This document shows, in pieces, positions 12,883 to 23,893 of a stretch of 42,532 nt of DNA; positions within the stretch are counted from its first letter, which is position 1, and each line of letters starts with the position of its first letter. The notes under the pieces were generated by a model. The model made no database searches and had not been told where the DNA came from. It was given only the letters and a program-made list of their open reading frames with translations. The DNA comes from Rhizophagus sp. LPA8_4_AMF (lineage: Eukaryota; Glomeromycota; Glomeromycetes; Glomerales; Glomeraceae). Made by a program: the position numbers and the translations under genes. The DNA lies in contig JADRCO010000217.1 in NCBI GenBank assembly GCA_021464525.1, forward strand, positions 1 to 42,532, given 5' to 3'.

Positions 12883-15113
12883 TTACTCAGACATTTCAAT
12901 ATCATCATCGCCTATACCGAATCTTTGAAGACAAATATTATGACCATATTCGTTAAATTCAGCACGTGTAACTAACTTTTCGTTAAATTCAGCCGAATTC
13001 GCAAATTTAGTACCTCCTTGCCACGCGTATGTGATAGGACTATTTTTTCATTAATATATATATGAAAAGAAGAATATTAACTGATTCAAATGATTCAAAT
13101 GATTCAAAGAAAAAAAATCGTTGGTTATGCTTACTTTTCTGACATTCCAACTCTAATTTCAAATTCCGTTGGTGCAAGAAAACGTAAATCTTTTTCACTA
13201 ATAATAAATAAAAAAAAAAGAAAATAAAATTTAATCAAAAAAGCACTCCCAGAAATTGTCAAAATTCTGAATTCATTTACATTCTTCTTTTATATCCGGA
13301 GAATAAAGAGTTTCCGCCGACTAGGATGATGTTTCCGTAGAGTAATCCATGTAAATCTACATCATTTACAGATAAAGAAGGAAACATTTCTATACTCAAA
13401 TTGATGAATAACAATAACCAAAAATACCAAAAGTCAGTTGCCATCAAAAAATTTTCTCTTTTTTACGCTTTAGAATCAATGAAAATAAAAAATTAAAAAA
13501 AAATTGAATGGTCGCGATATATGATACCAGAATGAATTGCATTAATTGATTCCACTATTACTTCAGGAATTCCTGCTTGGTTCATTCCTGGAGATTATCA
13601 TGAATGAAGTTAAAAACTCATGTACGAATCGGAATTAATGTAATACTCATATCAACATACCAACATCCATAGGATTAAATAATATTTCAGGTACAGATAA
13701 CCTTTCATTGTTCATGTACAAAACTTGCTCGTCAGATTGGTCATACGTCCCTCCACGTTTCTTTTCCTGGAATTTACAGTAAAATAAATAAACAATAAAT
13801 GTAGCTTAACCATAAGAACATAAATGATATGGTACTCTTATATATCCTTTTGAGTTTCTCGAAAAGTCTGGGAGAACATATTCTTGAAGAATTGGATTAT
13901 CTCGTGGGTTTCTCCTAGATAATTCGATATTAGTAACAAGATACTAGAATGTTCCAACATAAAAAATATTCGTTAACTTTACCGACAAATCTCTAGATCC
14001 GATAGAAAATTTTGAGAAATGAAACAACAAGTTTCTTTCACTTCATTCATAATGTAGGTCTGTTCCATCATATCCCAATATCTAATCATTATGGTGTTGT
14101 AAGAAAACAATGACAATATATTTCGAGTAAAAAATCCTAATCTTTACCTGAATGATACAATTTCCTTTAGATGGTTTGTCAATAATTTTCCTCCGATATT
14201 GATTCTGGTAATAATAATCAAATTAGACAAATAAATAATAAAAGTCTTAATGTGAAGTAAAGATTCACCTTCTAATAGCTGGTAATATCGGCCTTCCCAT
14301 AACAAAAGGAACAATATGAGTAAAAGAGTAACCAGAATCAACTACTAATGCACAATCGGGTACTTCATTAAATTTACAGAATTTATCCTTATAAAGTGAA
14401 GTTGTATCGTTTTGAATACATAACCATGGAACTATATGTAAAGTAAAACTTGATTCGTAATGTAAAATAAAAAATTTTTGTGTAAAAATCTATAATTTTT
14501 TATTAGTTTTACCATTTGTCCTATAATAGGCTTCGAATTCGTATGTTTCAAATATAACTTCATCATAATTTTGTTGAATGTTCGGTAAATTAAAACATGG
14601 CTCCGTAATTAATAGAGTAGTATTTTTCGGATCGCACTAAAAAATGATAAAATTAAAAGCAACATAAAATAAAAATTATGTCAATGTATCAATAACAAAA
14701 CCTTACATTAAGAACATCTTTAGAAAATATTCTATCCCAAACTTCTTTTTCATTTTGCCAATTAATAAGAAATCCCTAATTATAAATAATATAGCGAAAA
14801 TCAATTTCATCGTAAACAATGCAAATGTAATCACTTGAATGATATTATACTTTTTCGAATGGTAATTTATAATATAAACCAGTAAAATCTGTGCATGTAC
14901 TTAATTGATCTCCTATATATGATCTTTTATCACCTTTTCCCCGCGTTACTATGCAATTTGGTATAATTCTATAAGAAAAAAACACCATTAAACGCTAAAA
15001 GGACTCATTATTTGCTAAATTTTAGCAAGTTACCTTGCTTGTGTTTCGTCAGCATAACCTGCCTTTATTGAGTATGCACCGTTATCAAGCACCAATACTT
15101 TTCTTCCCGGCAT
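12883..15113 (-). CDS. ARP6: Actin-related protein 6 (SWR1 complex)
   Basis: ARP6 is a nuclear actin-fold subunit of the SWR1 remodeller, which loads histone H2A.Z. I join 13 exons: 15113-15034, 14968-14851, 14775-14707, 14636-14513, 14431-14269, 14204-14148, 14081-13983, 13914-13836, 13766-13661, 13587-13528, 13389-13281, 13197-13135 and 13039-12883, giving 427 aa (human 396, yeast 438). Diagnostic stretches are VLDNGAYSIKAGYAD (first phosphate loop), TGLYYKLPFEKGFLINW, ITEPCFNLPNIQQNYDEVIFE, VDSGYSFTHIVPFV, INIGGKLLTNHLKEIVSFR, VPEILFNPMDV, LVGGNSLFSGY and PITYAWQGG. The stop lies only 176 bp from that of the MAP kinase, so the two genes are tail to tail. Exon 8 could use an upstream AG, but only acceptor 13915 keeps the frame. 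Confidence 0.92.
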
Positions 15114-15725
15114 TCTTCAACAAATAGAAAATTTTTTTTTTATCACAATAATTTTAACCGATAGATAAATACTAGGGGGGATAACTCAGAGTTACACAAA
15201 TAACACGGATTGAACATTATTTTATGCTAATCATGAATATACGTACAATCACACCATGATTGTACGTGACGTGATCTTATTTCAGGTATTTAAATACCTC
15301 TAATACACAATAAATGAAGTGTAAACTTCTATTTATATCAAAGCAGCAAAACACACAAAACTAAGAACAAAATAACCAGTGGTCCAGTGGTCCAATTTGG
15401 ATAAAAAAAACTTCGCTTCATCGCTTGTATAGAGCTGGCACATATAATCTTTGTATATGTGCTGAAAAAAAAAATAAAAATTTTGTGAATTTTAATATGG
15501 ATTTTACTTAACAATTTATGTGACTTCAATTCAGACCCTCGATGTGTGTAACCTTGAGTTGTCCCCCCCATTTAATTGGAACTGTTATTTCTCGAAGTTG
15601 ATCTTGTATTTGCCGTTAATACTTTGCCACAATGTCAAGCCTCAAAAATTTATATTTGTAAGAAAGGATCTAAAATTTCTCACATTTCTATAAATCTAAA
15701 GTAGTATCTTCTTTAAAAGTTTGTC
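15114..15725. other. Intergenic region with two palindromes (ARP6/DHHC)
   Basis: No gene is visible between these divergent genes. An 11-bp perfect inverted repeat (ACGTACAATCA at 15241-15251, complement at 15257-15267) has a 5-nt loop. A 16-bp perfect palindrome, AGGTATTTAAATACCT, lies at 15284-15299. Both could be operator-like sites in a shared promoter. The reverse-strand frame at 15338-15571 has no recognisable content and I reject it. Confidence 0.5.
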
Positions 15726-17232
15726 ATGGTTAAAATATGGAAAAATTTTGAGAAATGGTGGGAAGAAAACTATTGTATACAAACTACAGTACGAATAGGA
15801 AATTATTTTCCTGTGTTATTTTTAATAATACTAGTAGGGTGGAGCTATTATGCTTTTGTTTTTAGGTTATGTATATTATTTTTATTAAATAGTTTCCCCG
15901 GACAAGGTAATTTAGGGCGTTGAAATGAGGAAGAACTGAATATACTTTGTATTAAGTTAAAAACGGAATTTCTTTTTTTTTTTAGGGATTATTTATCTTT
16001 TAGTATATCATATACTTTTTATCTTAATGATGTGGAGTTACTTTAAAGCTACTTTCACATCTCCTGGATCCCCGACTGAAGTGAGTTAATCTTAAATTAA
16101 CTTAGAGTATATGTGATTTTGCGAAATAAAATCGCGTAATTTAATCTTCATCATTCATAAATATTAGACTAGAAAAATTTCAAATTCAGCAGATTCAACT
16201 TCATCAACAACATATATACCACTTGATCAACGTCGTTCAGATTCAGGAGAAATTGCAAGTAACAATAGTCAAGAACAACAAGATGACTCCCAACAACAAC
16301 GACGAACGAAAAATTTGGTTGTTTTAAATGAGAACGGAGATCCTATATCACTTGGGTTTATTATGGTAAAACAAAATGGGGAAAGACGGTTTTGTAATAA
16401 ATGTAATATTGATAAACCTGATAGAACTCATCATTGTAGAGTTTGTAAAAAGTATGTATAAAGGAAGGATTTTATTTTTAAAAGACGCGTTAATTATTAT
16501 TCTATATTAATTTTCATTTTTTGTTTTTATGTAAGATGTATTTCGAAGATGGATCAGTAAGAATTTATAAGTTTGTCATGTGAACTTTACGCGATAAATT
16601 GGAAATATTCATTTTATTTTTATTTTTATTTAGTCATTGTCCATGGTTAAATAATTGCATAGGGCATTGTAATCAAAAATATTTTTATTTATTTCTTATA
16701 TGGGCAACATTATATTCATTTTTCATTTCATTAACTACATTAATTCCAGTAATTAAATATGCCCAATCAACTAGTGAGGTAAATTATTTTATTTTTTAAA
16801 TGAAATCAAATTTAAAAATTCATCATAATAACTAACGCTTACTATTTTGTAATTTATTAGCCGGTAATAGAAATTGACTTAAATTGGACATTTTTAATAT
16901 TACTTGGAGGAGTATTTTCATTATGTTTAATAGGTTTTACATTATTCCATACTAACCTTATTTTATCAAATCAGACTACTTTAGAAAGTTTACAAAAACA
17001 TAATTATAAAATAAAAGAAGATGGTGATGTTACTACGAGCAAATATTTAAATTTATTTGATGTTGGTAAAAAGAATAATTGGATTCAAGTCATGGGACCA
17101 AAATGGTATTTTTGGTTTATCCCCATTGGAAATTCATTTGGGGATGGAAAATCTTGGCCATTAAACTCTTATAGATATAGTACTCTATGTGATTCTGTAG
17201 AAAATTTAAATGATCCTACCCAAATAGTATAA
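15726..17232 (+). CDS. DHHC palmitoyltransferase
   Basis: This membrane enzyme adds palmitate to cysteines of target proteins on the cytoplasmic face of internal membranes. Six exons (15726-15906, 15986-16080, 16168-16451, 16536-16556, 16634-16778, 16861-17232) give 365 aa. The cysteine-rich domain runs from [18 protein letters not shown] through [20 protein letters not shown]; an intron splits the first His of the DHHC motif (residues 193-196). Four hydrophobic segments are visible, two before the DHHC domain (about 28-55 and 62-80) and two after ([18 protein letters not shown] and [19 protein letters not shown]). A polar S/Q-rich loop precedes the domain. The tail has [20 protein letters not shown], like the region after the last membrane segment of Pfa3-type enzymes. 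Class assignment within the family is only tentative. Confidence 0.9.
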
Positions 17233-17358
17233 TATAGTATAAAATAGTAAAGTATAATTTATTTTAATGTATCACATGACTTGAAACTTTAATGTAACAC
17301 AAGAAATTTATATAAACATTCTTTTTTTATTTAATACCACGATTCACGAACAAGTAAA

Positions 17359-17851
17359 ATGGAAAATAATAGACTGCAATATCAATTACTTCATATATAA
17401 CGGAAATCTATAAACACAGAAATAGAATTATGTAATATTTCGCGTTGTAAAGCAAAAGTTTTACAACAAAAACAATTATCACAGGAAACACTTCGTAACC
17501 TTACTCCCAGTAGGAGAGGTGAAAGAATTAAAAGTGGTTGTATTGTTAAATCAAAGATTTGTAAAATTAAAAAACCTAGATAATAATAATAAACTTTCTA
17601 GGACAAATGAAAATAAAAGAAAAGAAGAAACTCCACCTAGGTACAGTAACTAACTAATTCAATCTTAATTCTTTTAAAAGTTATTTGACAATTAAAAATT
17701 ATTTTTTAGATCCGTACCAACTTTGTTAGTTGATTTGAGAAAACCTTTAAATAAATGGGATATTGGAGGTAATCATCTTAGACAGGAGTTTAATTCGGAG
17801 ATAAATTCTACTTTTAAATTGATGCGGAATATTATAGATGAAATCAAATAA
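17359..17851 (+). pseudogene. Small basic, helical-type gene, probably decayed
   Basis: I do not recognise this gene. From ATG 17359 the frame reads MENNRLQYQLLHI, meets TAA at 17398-17400, then continues in the same frame as a helical, basic stretch (TEIELCNISRCKAKVLQQKQ, then TLRNLTPSRRGERIKSG) to a stop at about 17582. The sense continues one frame over from an (ATA)n run, through NENKRKEETPP. A clean intron (donor about 17642, acceptor 17709) leads to a last exon at 17710-17851 reading LVDLRKPLNKWDIGGNHLRQ and on to TFKLMRNIIDEIK. One internal stop and one frameshift at a microsatellite suggest a recent pseudogene or a base-call problem. An unusual splice pattern is not excluded. Confidence 0.4.
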
Positions 17852-18934
17852 TAATATAAAGTATCTCATTTATAATTAACGATGTCATGTGAATCGTAAT
17901 AAATCTTCAATGTTTTATTGTGTCTATAAAAAAGATGAATGAGTGAATAAACTTTATCTGAGGATACAATACTCAATGCAATCTTTCGATTGTTAAACCT
18001 TCTTATAAGAATACGGCCAACGATTGTTTCGCCAAGAAATATACTTGTCGTTATTGATAAATATTAACTAAAAAAATTGAAATAAATTAAACGTTGATTA
18101 TAGAATAAATAAAATCTATATAAAGAGCATTTTTACAATATATTAGAGTAAGCTACTCTACAAAAGGAAAAATATGTAAATGCATTGACCCTTATAAAAG
18201 ATATTTCTGCTTTTTCGTTGTGTTCCCAAACATTCTTATTATTAATCTTATTCTTTTGGTATACTTTAATACTCTTTTTTTTTACCTGATAAAACCAGAA
18301 TAAAACTAAAGGAAAAAATCTTTATGGTGATAAGTGATAGATGAATTAGTAGTGTAGTATAAAAAAAAGATATTTATAAAGTACATCCAGCGATCCCTCT
18401 TAATTTTTAAAGCATCATAGCTATCTTTCTTTATTTTTCAGATTTGATTTATCTTCACTCGGTGTTTGGCAAATGACTTGGAAATGACAAATGGCATATT
18501 AAAGTAAATTTGAGAATTGGTCAACTATGATTCTGGCCTATATTTATTTATTTTTTTTTTCAATTAAATTACATCTGGTTCACAGAAGCATAAATATTAG
18601 TGATCATCATCAGAAATTGTTTATTATAGATCTGATTAAATGGTTAAAAAATTCTGTGAACCCCTCAACTATTTATTCCATCATTTCATTTTCTTCTGCT
18701 TGAGCAACTTTATCATTTTCTTCTGAAGTAAGAACATTTGATCCCTTCAAATTTCAAATAGTGGATTGGTATTGTTTGTATTTAAAATGTACTATACTAG
18801 GAAAACGGAAACCGTTAAAGTCCGTCGTTCTTATTTCTTTTTTTATTAAGATTAAAAATACGTAACACCAAATAAAATACAAAATCGTCAGCGAAAGGTG
18901 ATGCATATCAAAAAAGGAAAAAACAGGGGAATTA

Positions 18935-18948
18935 GTGAGGTGACGTCA
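18935..18948. repeat. Dispersed 14-bp motif with TGACGTCA
   Basis: GTGAGGTGACGTCA is identical at 57-70 and 18935-18948. TGACGTCA is the palindromic CRE/ATF-type bZIP site. Flanking sequence differs after the motif, so it could be the shared end of a repeat family or chance. Confidence 0.35.
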
Positions 18949-19300
18949 GCGGATGGACGGAGGAAAATTTCATGGGTTAATCCAAAATCATTAATTCGTT
19001 ATAAGTGCTCTATAATATAAAGTCCTTCGCTACGCTCCGGACAATTAACAGTAAAATATATTTTAACATTTTAATGTAATGAAAAATTGTGTCATATATA
19101 GCAGTTCATTATAATATTTTATTAAAAAAAATATATATGATATACCATACCAAGTAATGTGATATTGTGACAAGGACTGTGACAAGATCGGCAGTAATCG
19201 GAAAAGATTATCATTGATAAATTGAATTTATAATAAATATTATGTAACCGCGATTATCGAAAAAAGTATTTTCTTTGTTTTAAACCTAAAAATGGCATTA

Positions 19301-19347
19301 TGACGTATTTATTACGATAGTTATCCAGAAATATCATATAATCAAGC
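19301..19347 (+). repeat. Duplicated promoter block, copy 1
   Basis: TGACGTATTTATTACGAT (19301-19318) and ATATCATATAATCAAGC (19331-19347) recur at 21692-21709 and 21715-21731, in the same order and before the same gene. The duplication therefore included at least about 100 bp of upstream DNA. Confidence 0.75.
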
Positions 19348-19408
19348 CTTTTTTTCCACGTCTCTAGCAATAGTTTTAGACGGTTGCATAGGTAAAGAGA
19401 GGAACAAA

Positions 19409-20706
19409 ATGTCCGGTGCAAGCGTAAGTATGATATTTTTTATTTTAAAGCACCTAAAACGAAGGATTTATACTCATTCGATACGTGTTTATTAGTCATC
19501 ACAACGATGCATTCTTGCAGTTGGAAATACAGGGAATGGAAAAAGCTTTACAGCAACAATTTTTGGAGCACAAAATGTGAAAATCGGACATTCAAGCAAA
19601 TCCGAAACTGACACAATTACGATTTACGGTATTAAAGGAGGCTTCTACATTGATACACCTGGTTTCGATGATTCTGATGAAGATAAGAACGATGATGAAA
19701 CTGTGCGTTCGATTTATCTTAAAATGGTGGAAAAGGGAATTCAGAATTTAACAACAATCTTGTGGTTGTAATGCCTGATACCAGAGCGAAAAGTTCGTAC
19801 AAACGTCAAGCAAGATTTATAGAATCTTTGGCTAAATACCATATTGGAAAAAATGTATGGGATAATACCATCATCGTTACCAAAGGTGACGAAATTAAAA
19901 ACGGCCCTCGTGATGCCGCCAGAGAAGTAGCCCAAAAGGAAAATAATTCCAAAGATGACTTGCTTTCAAATACTCACGATTTTAAGATTTTGTTATTTGA
20001 AAGGTTATCATTTGATAGTGTTTTTGTTGATGGAATATTCACTAGTGATCAATTAAACAAGTATGGCGTTTTTAAGGAATCGGAACCAGGACGAATCCTC
20101 GCAAAGTACGAATCATTAATAGAGAGACATCTCGAGAATCCGATATGTCTCAAACTTAGAAAAGTAAAGTGTTCTAAGTGTTCCGAAGAAACTGATCCAA
20201 GGTTAGCGTCTCCTAAATGTCATAAGGAAATAGTGTTACTTCATCCAGCTATAGAGAATGTTCACCGTGGAAATGTAATAGAAATACATCCATCTTCCCA
20301 TTATCAAAGGCATTCTGATTGTTATGTTGAAGCTACAACGAGACAGGAGTTTGACGATAGTCCGCAAGCTTGGACGATTCGTGTTTTTTCTTTTGGAGGA
20401 GTAAATCCTACTAGACCCGCATTTATACCTGGATACTGGAAGTGTTGTGGTAATAACTATGTTAATTCACCTGGATGCAAGCAAGTTTATCATTGTTGCG
20501 AAAGAGATTATCAATCTTCTGAATGTCAAAAAATTTTTGATGAATGCGGACATAATTATGACGGAACGCCTTGTTTTAGAATATGTAAAAACTGTAAGGA
20601 AACGTCTGATATAGTAGGTTGCAAAGAGAAGTGTAAGGATTGCGATAATTATAATCCACGTAATACGAAAGGGTGTACCCATATATCTCATAGTTTCTCC
20701 AATTAA
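19409..20706 (+). pseudogene. AIG1-like GTPase with Cys-rich tail, copy 1 (frameshifted)
   Basis: Exon 1 is 19409-19423 (MSGAS). After a 72-nt intron (GTAAGT to TTAG), exon 2 runs from 19496. It carries P-loop GNTGNGKS and switch DTPG, then reads TTILW, L, stop at about 19769-19771. Copy 2 has TGGTTTGTAG at this point and copy 1 has TGGTTGTAA, one T fewer. Downstream the shifted frame is open to 20706 and keeps TKGD (G4) and the whole Cys-rich tail. The damage is one base deep, so the copy is either a very recent pseudogene or an assembly error in a T run. With 404-410 codons of otherwise clean sequence it is nearly as well kept as copy 2. Confidence 0.75.
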
Positions 20707-21494
20707 GATATTTATTGAAATGAAGTAATTTTACATACTCTTTAAATTGAGACAATTAGGACATTAGAATTGTATAGAATATTTTATCACAACGAATTAT
20801 TTTTTAGCAACTAGCTACATCAGAGAAATATCTATATATAAAATAAATGATGCTTTTTCCCCCCTTTTTTTAATGTAGTTTTACTTAATCTGAAAATCCA
20901 AAATCATGAATCACGATAAATTAGCTGTGGTTAAATAATAAAAAAATATGATTTGTTAAAAAAAAAAATTTCGTATAGAATGGAATTTGCTATATAAAAT
21001 TTAACGTCATTTATCGCCTTCTTGCGATTTATTTTTGCTATGGTCATTTTCACGCTTTTACGGGGTTTGGGCGCAATATTTTTAGGATGGCATTAAAACA
21101 TTTTCCTATTCTGTATTTTTGTACATTGTATAATTTCATGATACATTATTTTTTAATTCAAAATACTGTCATGTATATTCTTTTTTGGTTGAAAAAAAAT
21201 CGGTTACCAGTATAGATACGATTTTCATAGTCATTATCATCTGTTACCAGTATTCGCATTCGATATTTATTTTTTTTTTATTTTCGCAAATCATGAATAG
21301 GTAATCTATAACTATATACATATAAAATATGAAATATGAAGAAAATTTATGTAAAATATCCATCAGCCGTAGGTTCTTGACCTCCTATATAAATAAATTA
21401 CTATCGTACTGTACAGTACATTTTAAATAAAAATTATTATTGATCATCTTTTTTGAATTTGGAAGAGATAGTTATGGGACATTTTTCCGAAAGC

Positions 21495-21544
21495 CATTTC
21501 GCCGAAAAATAGGGCCGGGCCAGAGATTATTTTTCGGCGAAATG
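21495..21544. mobile_element. Fold-back inverted repeat CATTTCGCCGAAAAAT
   Basis: The arms at 21495-21510 and 21529-21544 are perfect 16-bp complements around an 18-nt GC-rich loop. Outside them, GGACATTTTTCCGAAAG (about 21478-21494) and GTCGGATACC (from 21544) hint at longer imperfect arms. The shape is that of a tiny fold-back or MITE element, or a relic of one. Confidence 0.5.
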
Positions 21545-21691
21545 TCGGATACCATATTGATAGACCAACAGATAAGTCACGTGCTGATAAAGATATGAAT
21601 GGTCAAATATCACAAATATTTAGTGTATTATTTTCGTTTAGATAATCTGGATAAGCCCATAAGATTGTTCTATTTCAGGGCCAAGTCAGTA

Positions 21692-21731
21692 TGACGTATT
21701 TATTACGATTGGTTATATCATATAATCAAGC
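21692..21731 (+). repeat. Duplicated promoter block, copy 2
   Basis: This is the partner of 19301-19347; spacing within the block is slightly shorter. It ends about 50 bp before the start of GTPase copy 2. Confidence 0.75.
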
Positions 21732-21779
21732 TTTTTTTTTTTATTGAAAACAACCTAATCTCTCATTATCTGCGACAAA

Positions 21780-23064
21780 ATGCCTGCAAGCGTAAGTATG
21801 ATATTTAACTTTAAAGCACCTAAAATAAGAATATACTTATTTGATACGTATTTATTAGTCATTACAACGATGCATTCTTGCAGTTGGAAATACGGGGAAT
21901 GGAAAAAGCTTTACAGCAACAATTTTTGGAGCACAAAATGTGAAAATCGGACATTCAAGCAAATCCGAAACTGACACAATTACGATTTACGGTATTAAAG
22001 GAGGCTTCTACATTGATACACCTGGTTTCGATGATTCTGATGAATATAAGAATGATGATGAAACTGTACGTTCGATTTTTCGTAAGATGATGGAAGCGAA
22101 AATTCAGGATATAACAACAATCTTGTGGTTTGTAGTACCTGATGCCAGAGCGAAAGGCTCGTACAAACGTCAAGCAAGATTTATAGAATCTTTGGCTAAA
22201 TTCTATAAAGGAAATGTATGGGATAATACCATTATCGTTACTAAAGGTGATAAAATTGAAAACGGCCCTCGTGATGCTGCCAATGAAATAGCCTTAAGAG
22301 AACATAATAAAGATAACTTACTTTCAAACACTGGCGAATTTAAGATTTTGTTGTATGAAAGTTTACTACCTACAGACGTTTATGTTCAAATGGGACTCAC
22401 AAATGATCAATTAAACACGTTTGGTGTTTTTAAAGGTTCGGAACCGGAACGAATTCTCGCGAAGTATGAATCATTAATGGATGGACATCTTAAACATCCG
22501 ATAAGTCTCAACCTTAGAGTGGTCAAGTGTTCTAAGTGTTTTGAAGAAACTGATCCAAGGTTAGCGTTTCCTGAATGTCATTTGGAAACGGAATCGTTTC
22601 ACCCCAATACAGAGGATGTTCATCGTGGAAATGTTATAGTTACTCATCCATCTTCGCATTATCGTAAGCATTCTGATTGCTATGTTGAAGCTACAACGAG
22701 ACAGGAGTTTGACGATAGTCCTCAAGCTTGGACGGTTCGTGTCGTTACTTTTGGAATATTAAATCCTACTAGACCCGCGTTTGTATCTGGATACTGGAAG
22801 TGCTGTCATAATAAAAGTGCTAATTCACCTGGGTGTAAGCAAGTTTATCATTGTTGCGGAAGAGATTATCAATCCCCCGGGTGTCAAAAAATTTATGATG
22901 AGTGCAAACACAAACATGGGGAAGCTCCTTGTCTTAAAATTTGTAAAAACTGTAAGAAAAAATCGGATGCAAAAGGTTGTAAAACGAGGTGTAAGAATTG
23001 CAAAAATGATAATCCACGTAATACAAAAGGGTGTATCAAAGTATCTCATAATTTCCCCAATTGA
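21780..23064 (+). CDS. AIG1-like GTPase with Cys-rich tail, copy 2
   Basis: This is a predicted 405-aa P-loop GTPase, probably cytosolic; the target is unknown. Exon 1 is 21780-21791 (MPAS); exon 2 is 21859-23064. Visible GTPase motifs are GNTGNGKS (14-21), DTPG (57-60) and TKGD (132-135), an order and spacing like AIG1/TOC34-type septin-related GTPases. Residues 317-405 form a Cys-rich tail with repeated units (WKCC..GC, YHCC..GC, CKNCK..GC), likely zinc-binding. No membrane segment is visible. It duplicates the gene at 19409-20706, with most codons shared. The frame is intact here, so this is the copy expected to work. Such GTPases form expanded families in Rhizophagus; a role in self/non-self or stress response would be speculation. 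Confidence 0.85.
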
Positions 23065-23893
23065 GTTTATATTCTGAAATAATATTAGAATGGTGTATTT
23101 TCACCGGTTTAACGAAATTTTATTTTTAGTTACGTAAAGAGGATGTAGCAATTGCAGTAGTTTATATTTTTACCATTTTTTTTTGTATGGTTTTTTGGAA
23201 ACATTAATATTTAATACGATTTCAGTGTGCGAATTTAATATTAATATAGGTCTATAATTAACAAAATAAAACTAAAAAAAATTGAAGTGGTTCTCCATGA
23301 CTATGTCATATTTAATAGCTAATGCTCTTCGTGAATTATTCTTATTTATAAAAAAAATTTCATACTTTATTTATTATAAAATTCATATATGATACTAAAA
23401 ACGACCACTATTATTACTTTTGCCAAGGCATGAGACCACTATTTCTTTTTAGTGCACTCTAATTTATGTCGATAAATGCGCTGTATTAGCTCTTGAAATT
23501 CACATATATTTGAAACATCTTTGGATTTTTTTTTAAAAACGATATTTTCTGTTTCGAAATCTAGTTCTGATACAATTACCAGAACGCATTACAGTATAAA
23601 CCTTTTATAAATAATGGAATAGTAAGTCAAATTTCAAAGAAGTTCACGATATATGTGATAAATTTTACTGATTTAACATTCCTTTTGCGATCCTTTCAAG
23701 TGTGATTTATTTGTGGTATTAATTGCTTTTCCAATATAACAAAAGTATTATCAAAAGATTATAAATGGCGCAGTAAATCACGTTATATTTTAATTTAACC
23801 TTATTTGAAATCAACATGCACAATAACGGATGATCCGGATAATCCTTTATAAATTCTCTTCCTCCTGTCACGATAAATGATAAATTTAAAACT
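23065..23893. other. Intergenic stretch, no feature seen
   Basis: The 829 bp before the BTB gene are AT-rich. I see no coding frame, RNA gene or clear repeat. Confidence 0.55.

Larger units (their letters stand above)
17852..19408. other. Non-coding stretch upstream of GTPase copy 1
   Basis: No gene is visible. It contains a GTGAGGTGACGTCA motif (18935-18948, also at 57-70), the word CCTTCGCTACGCTCCGG at about 19022-19038, and, at 19301-19347, promoter sequence that recurs before GTPase copy 2. Confidence 0.55.
20707..21779. other. Spacer between the two GTPase copies
   Basis: I see no gene. The spacer is AT-rich and holds the 16-bp inverted repeat at 21495-21544. The last 90 bp repeat the promoter block of copy 1. 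Confidence 0.55.

Noticed and set aside
15338..15571. 77-codon reverse frame between ARP6 and the DHHC gene
   Set aside because: No recognisable motif, and it lies in the shared promoter region.
22781..23077. Second forward frame and reverse frames over the Cys-rich tail
   Set aside because: They are shadows of the tail, and the same shadows appear in both GTPase copies.
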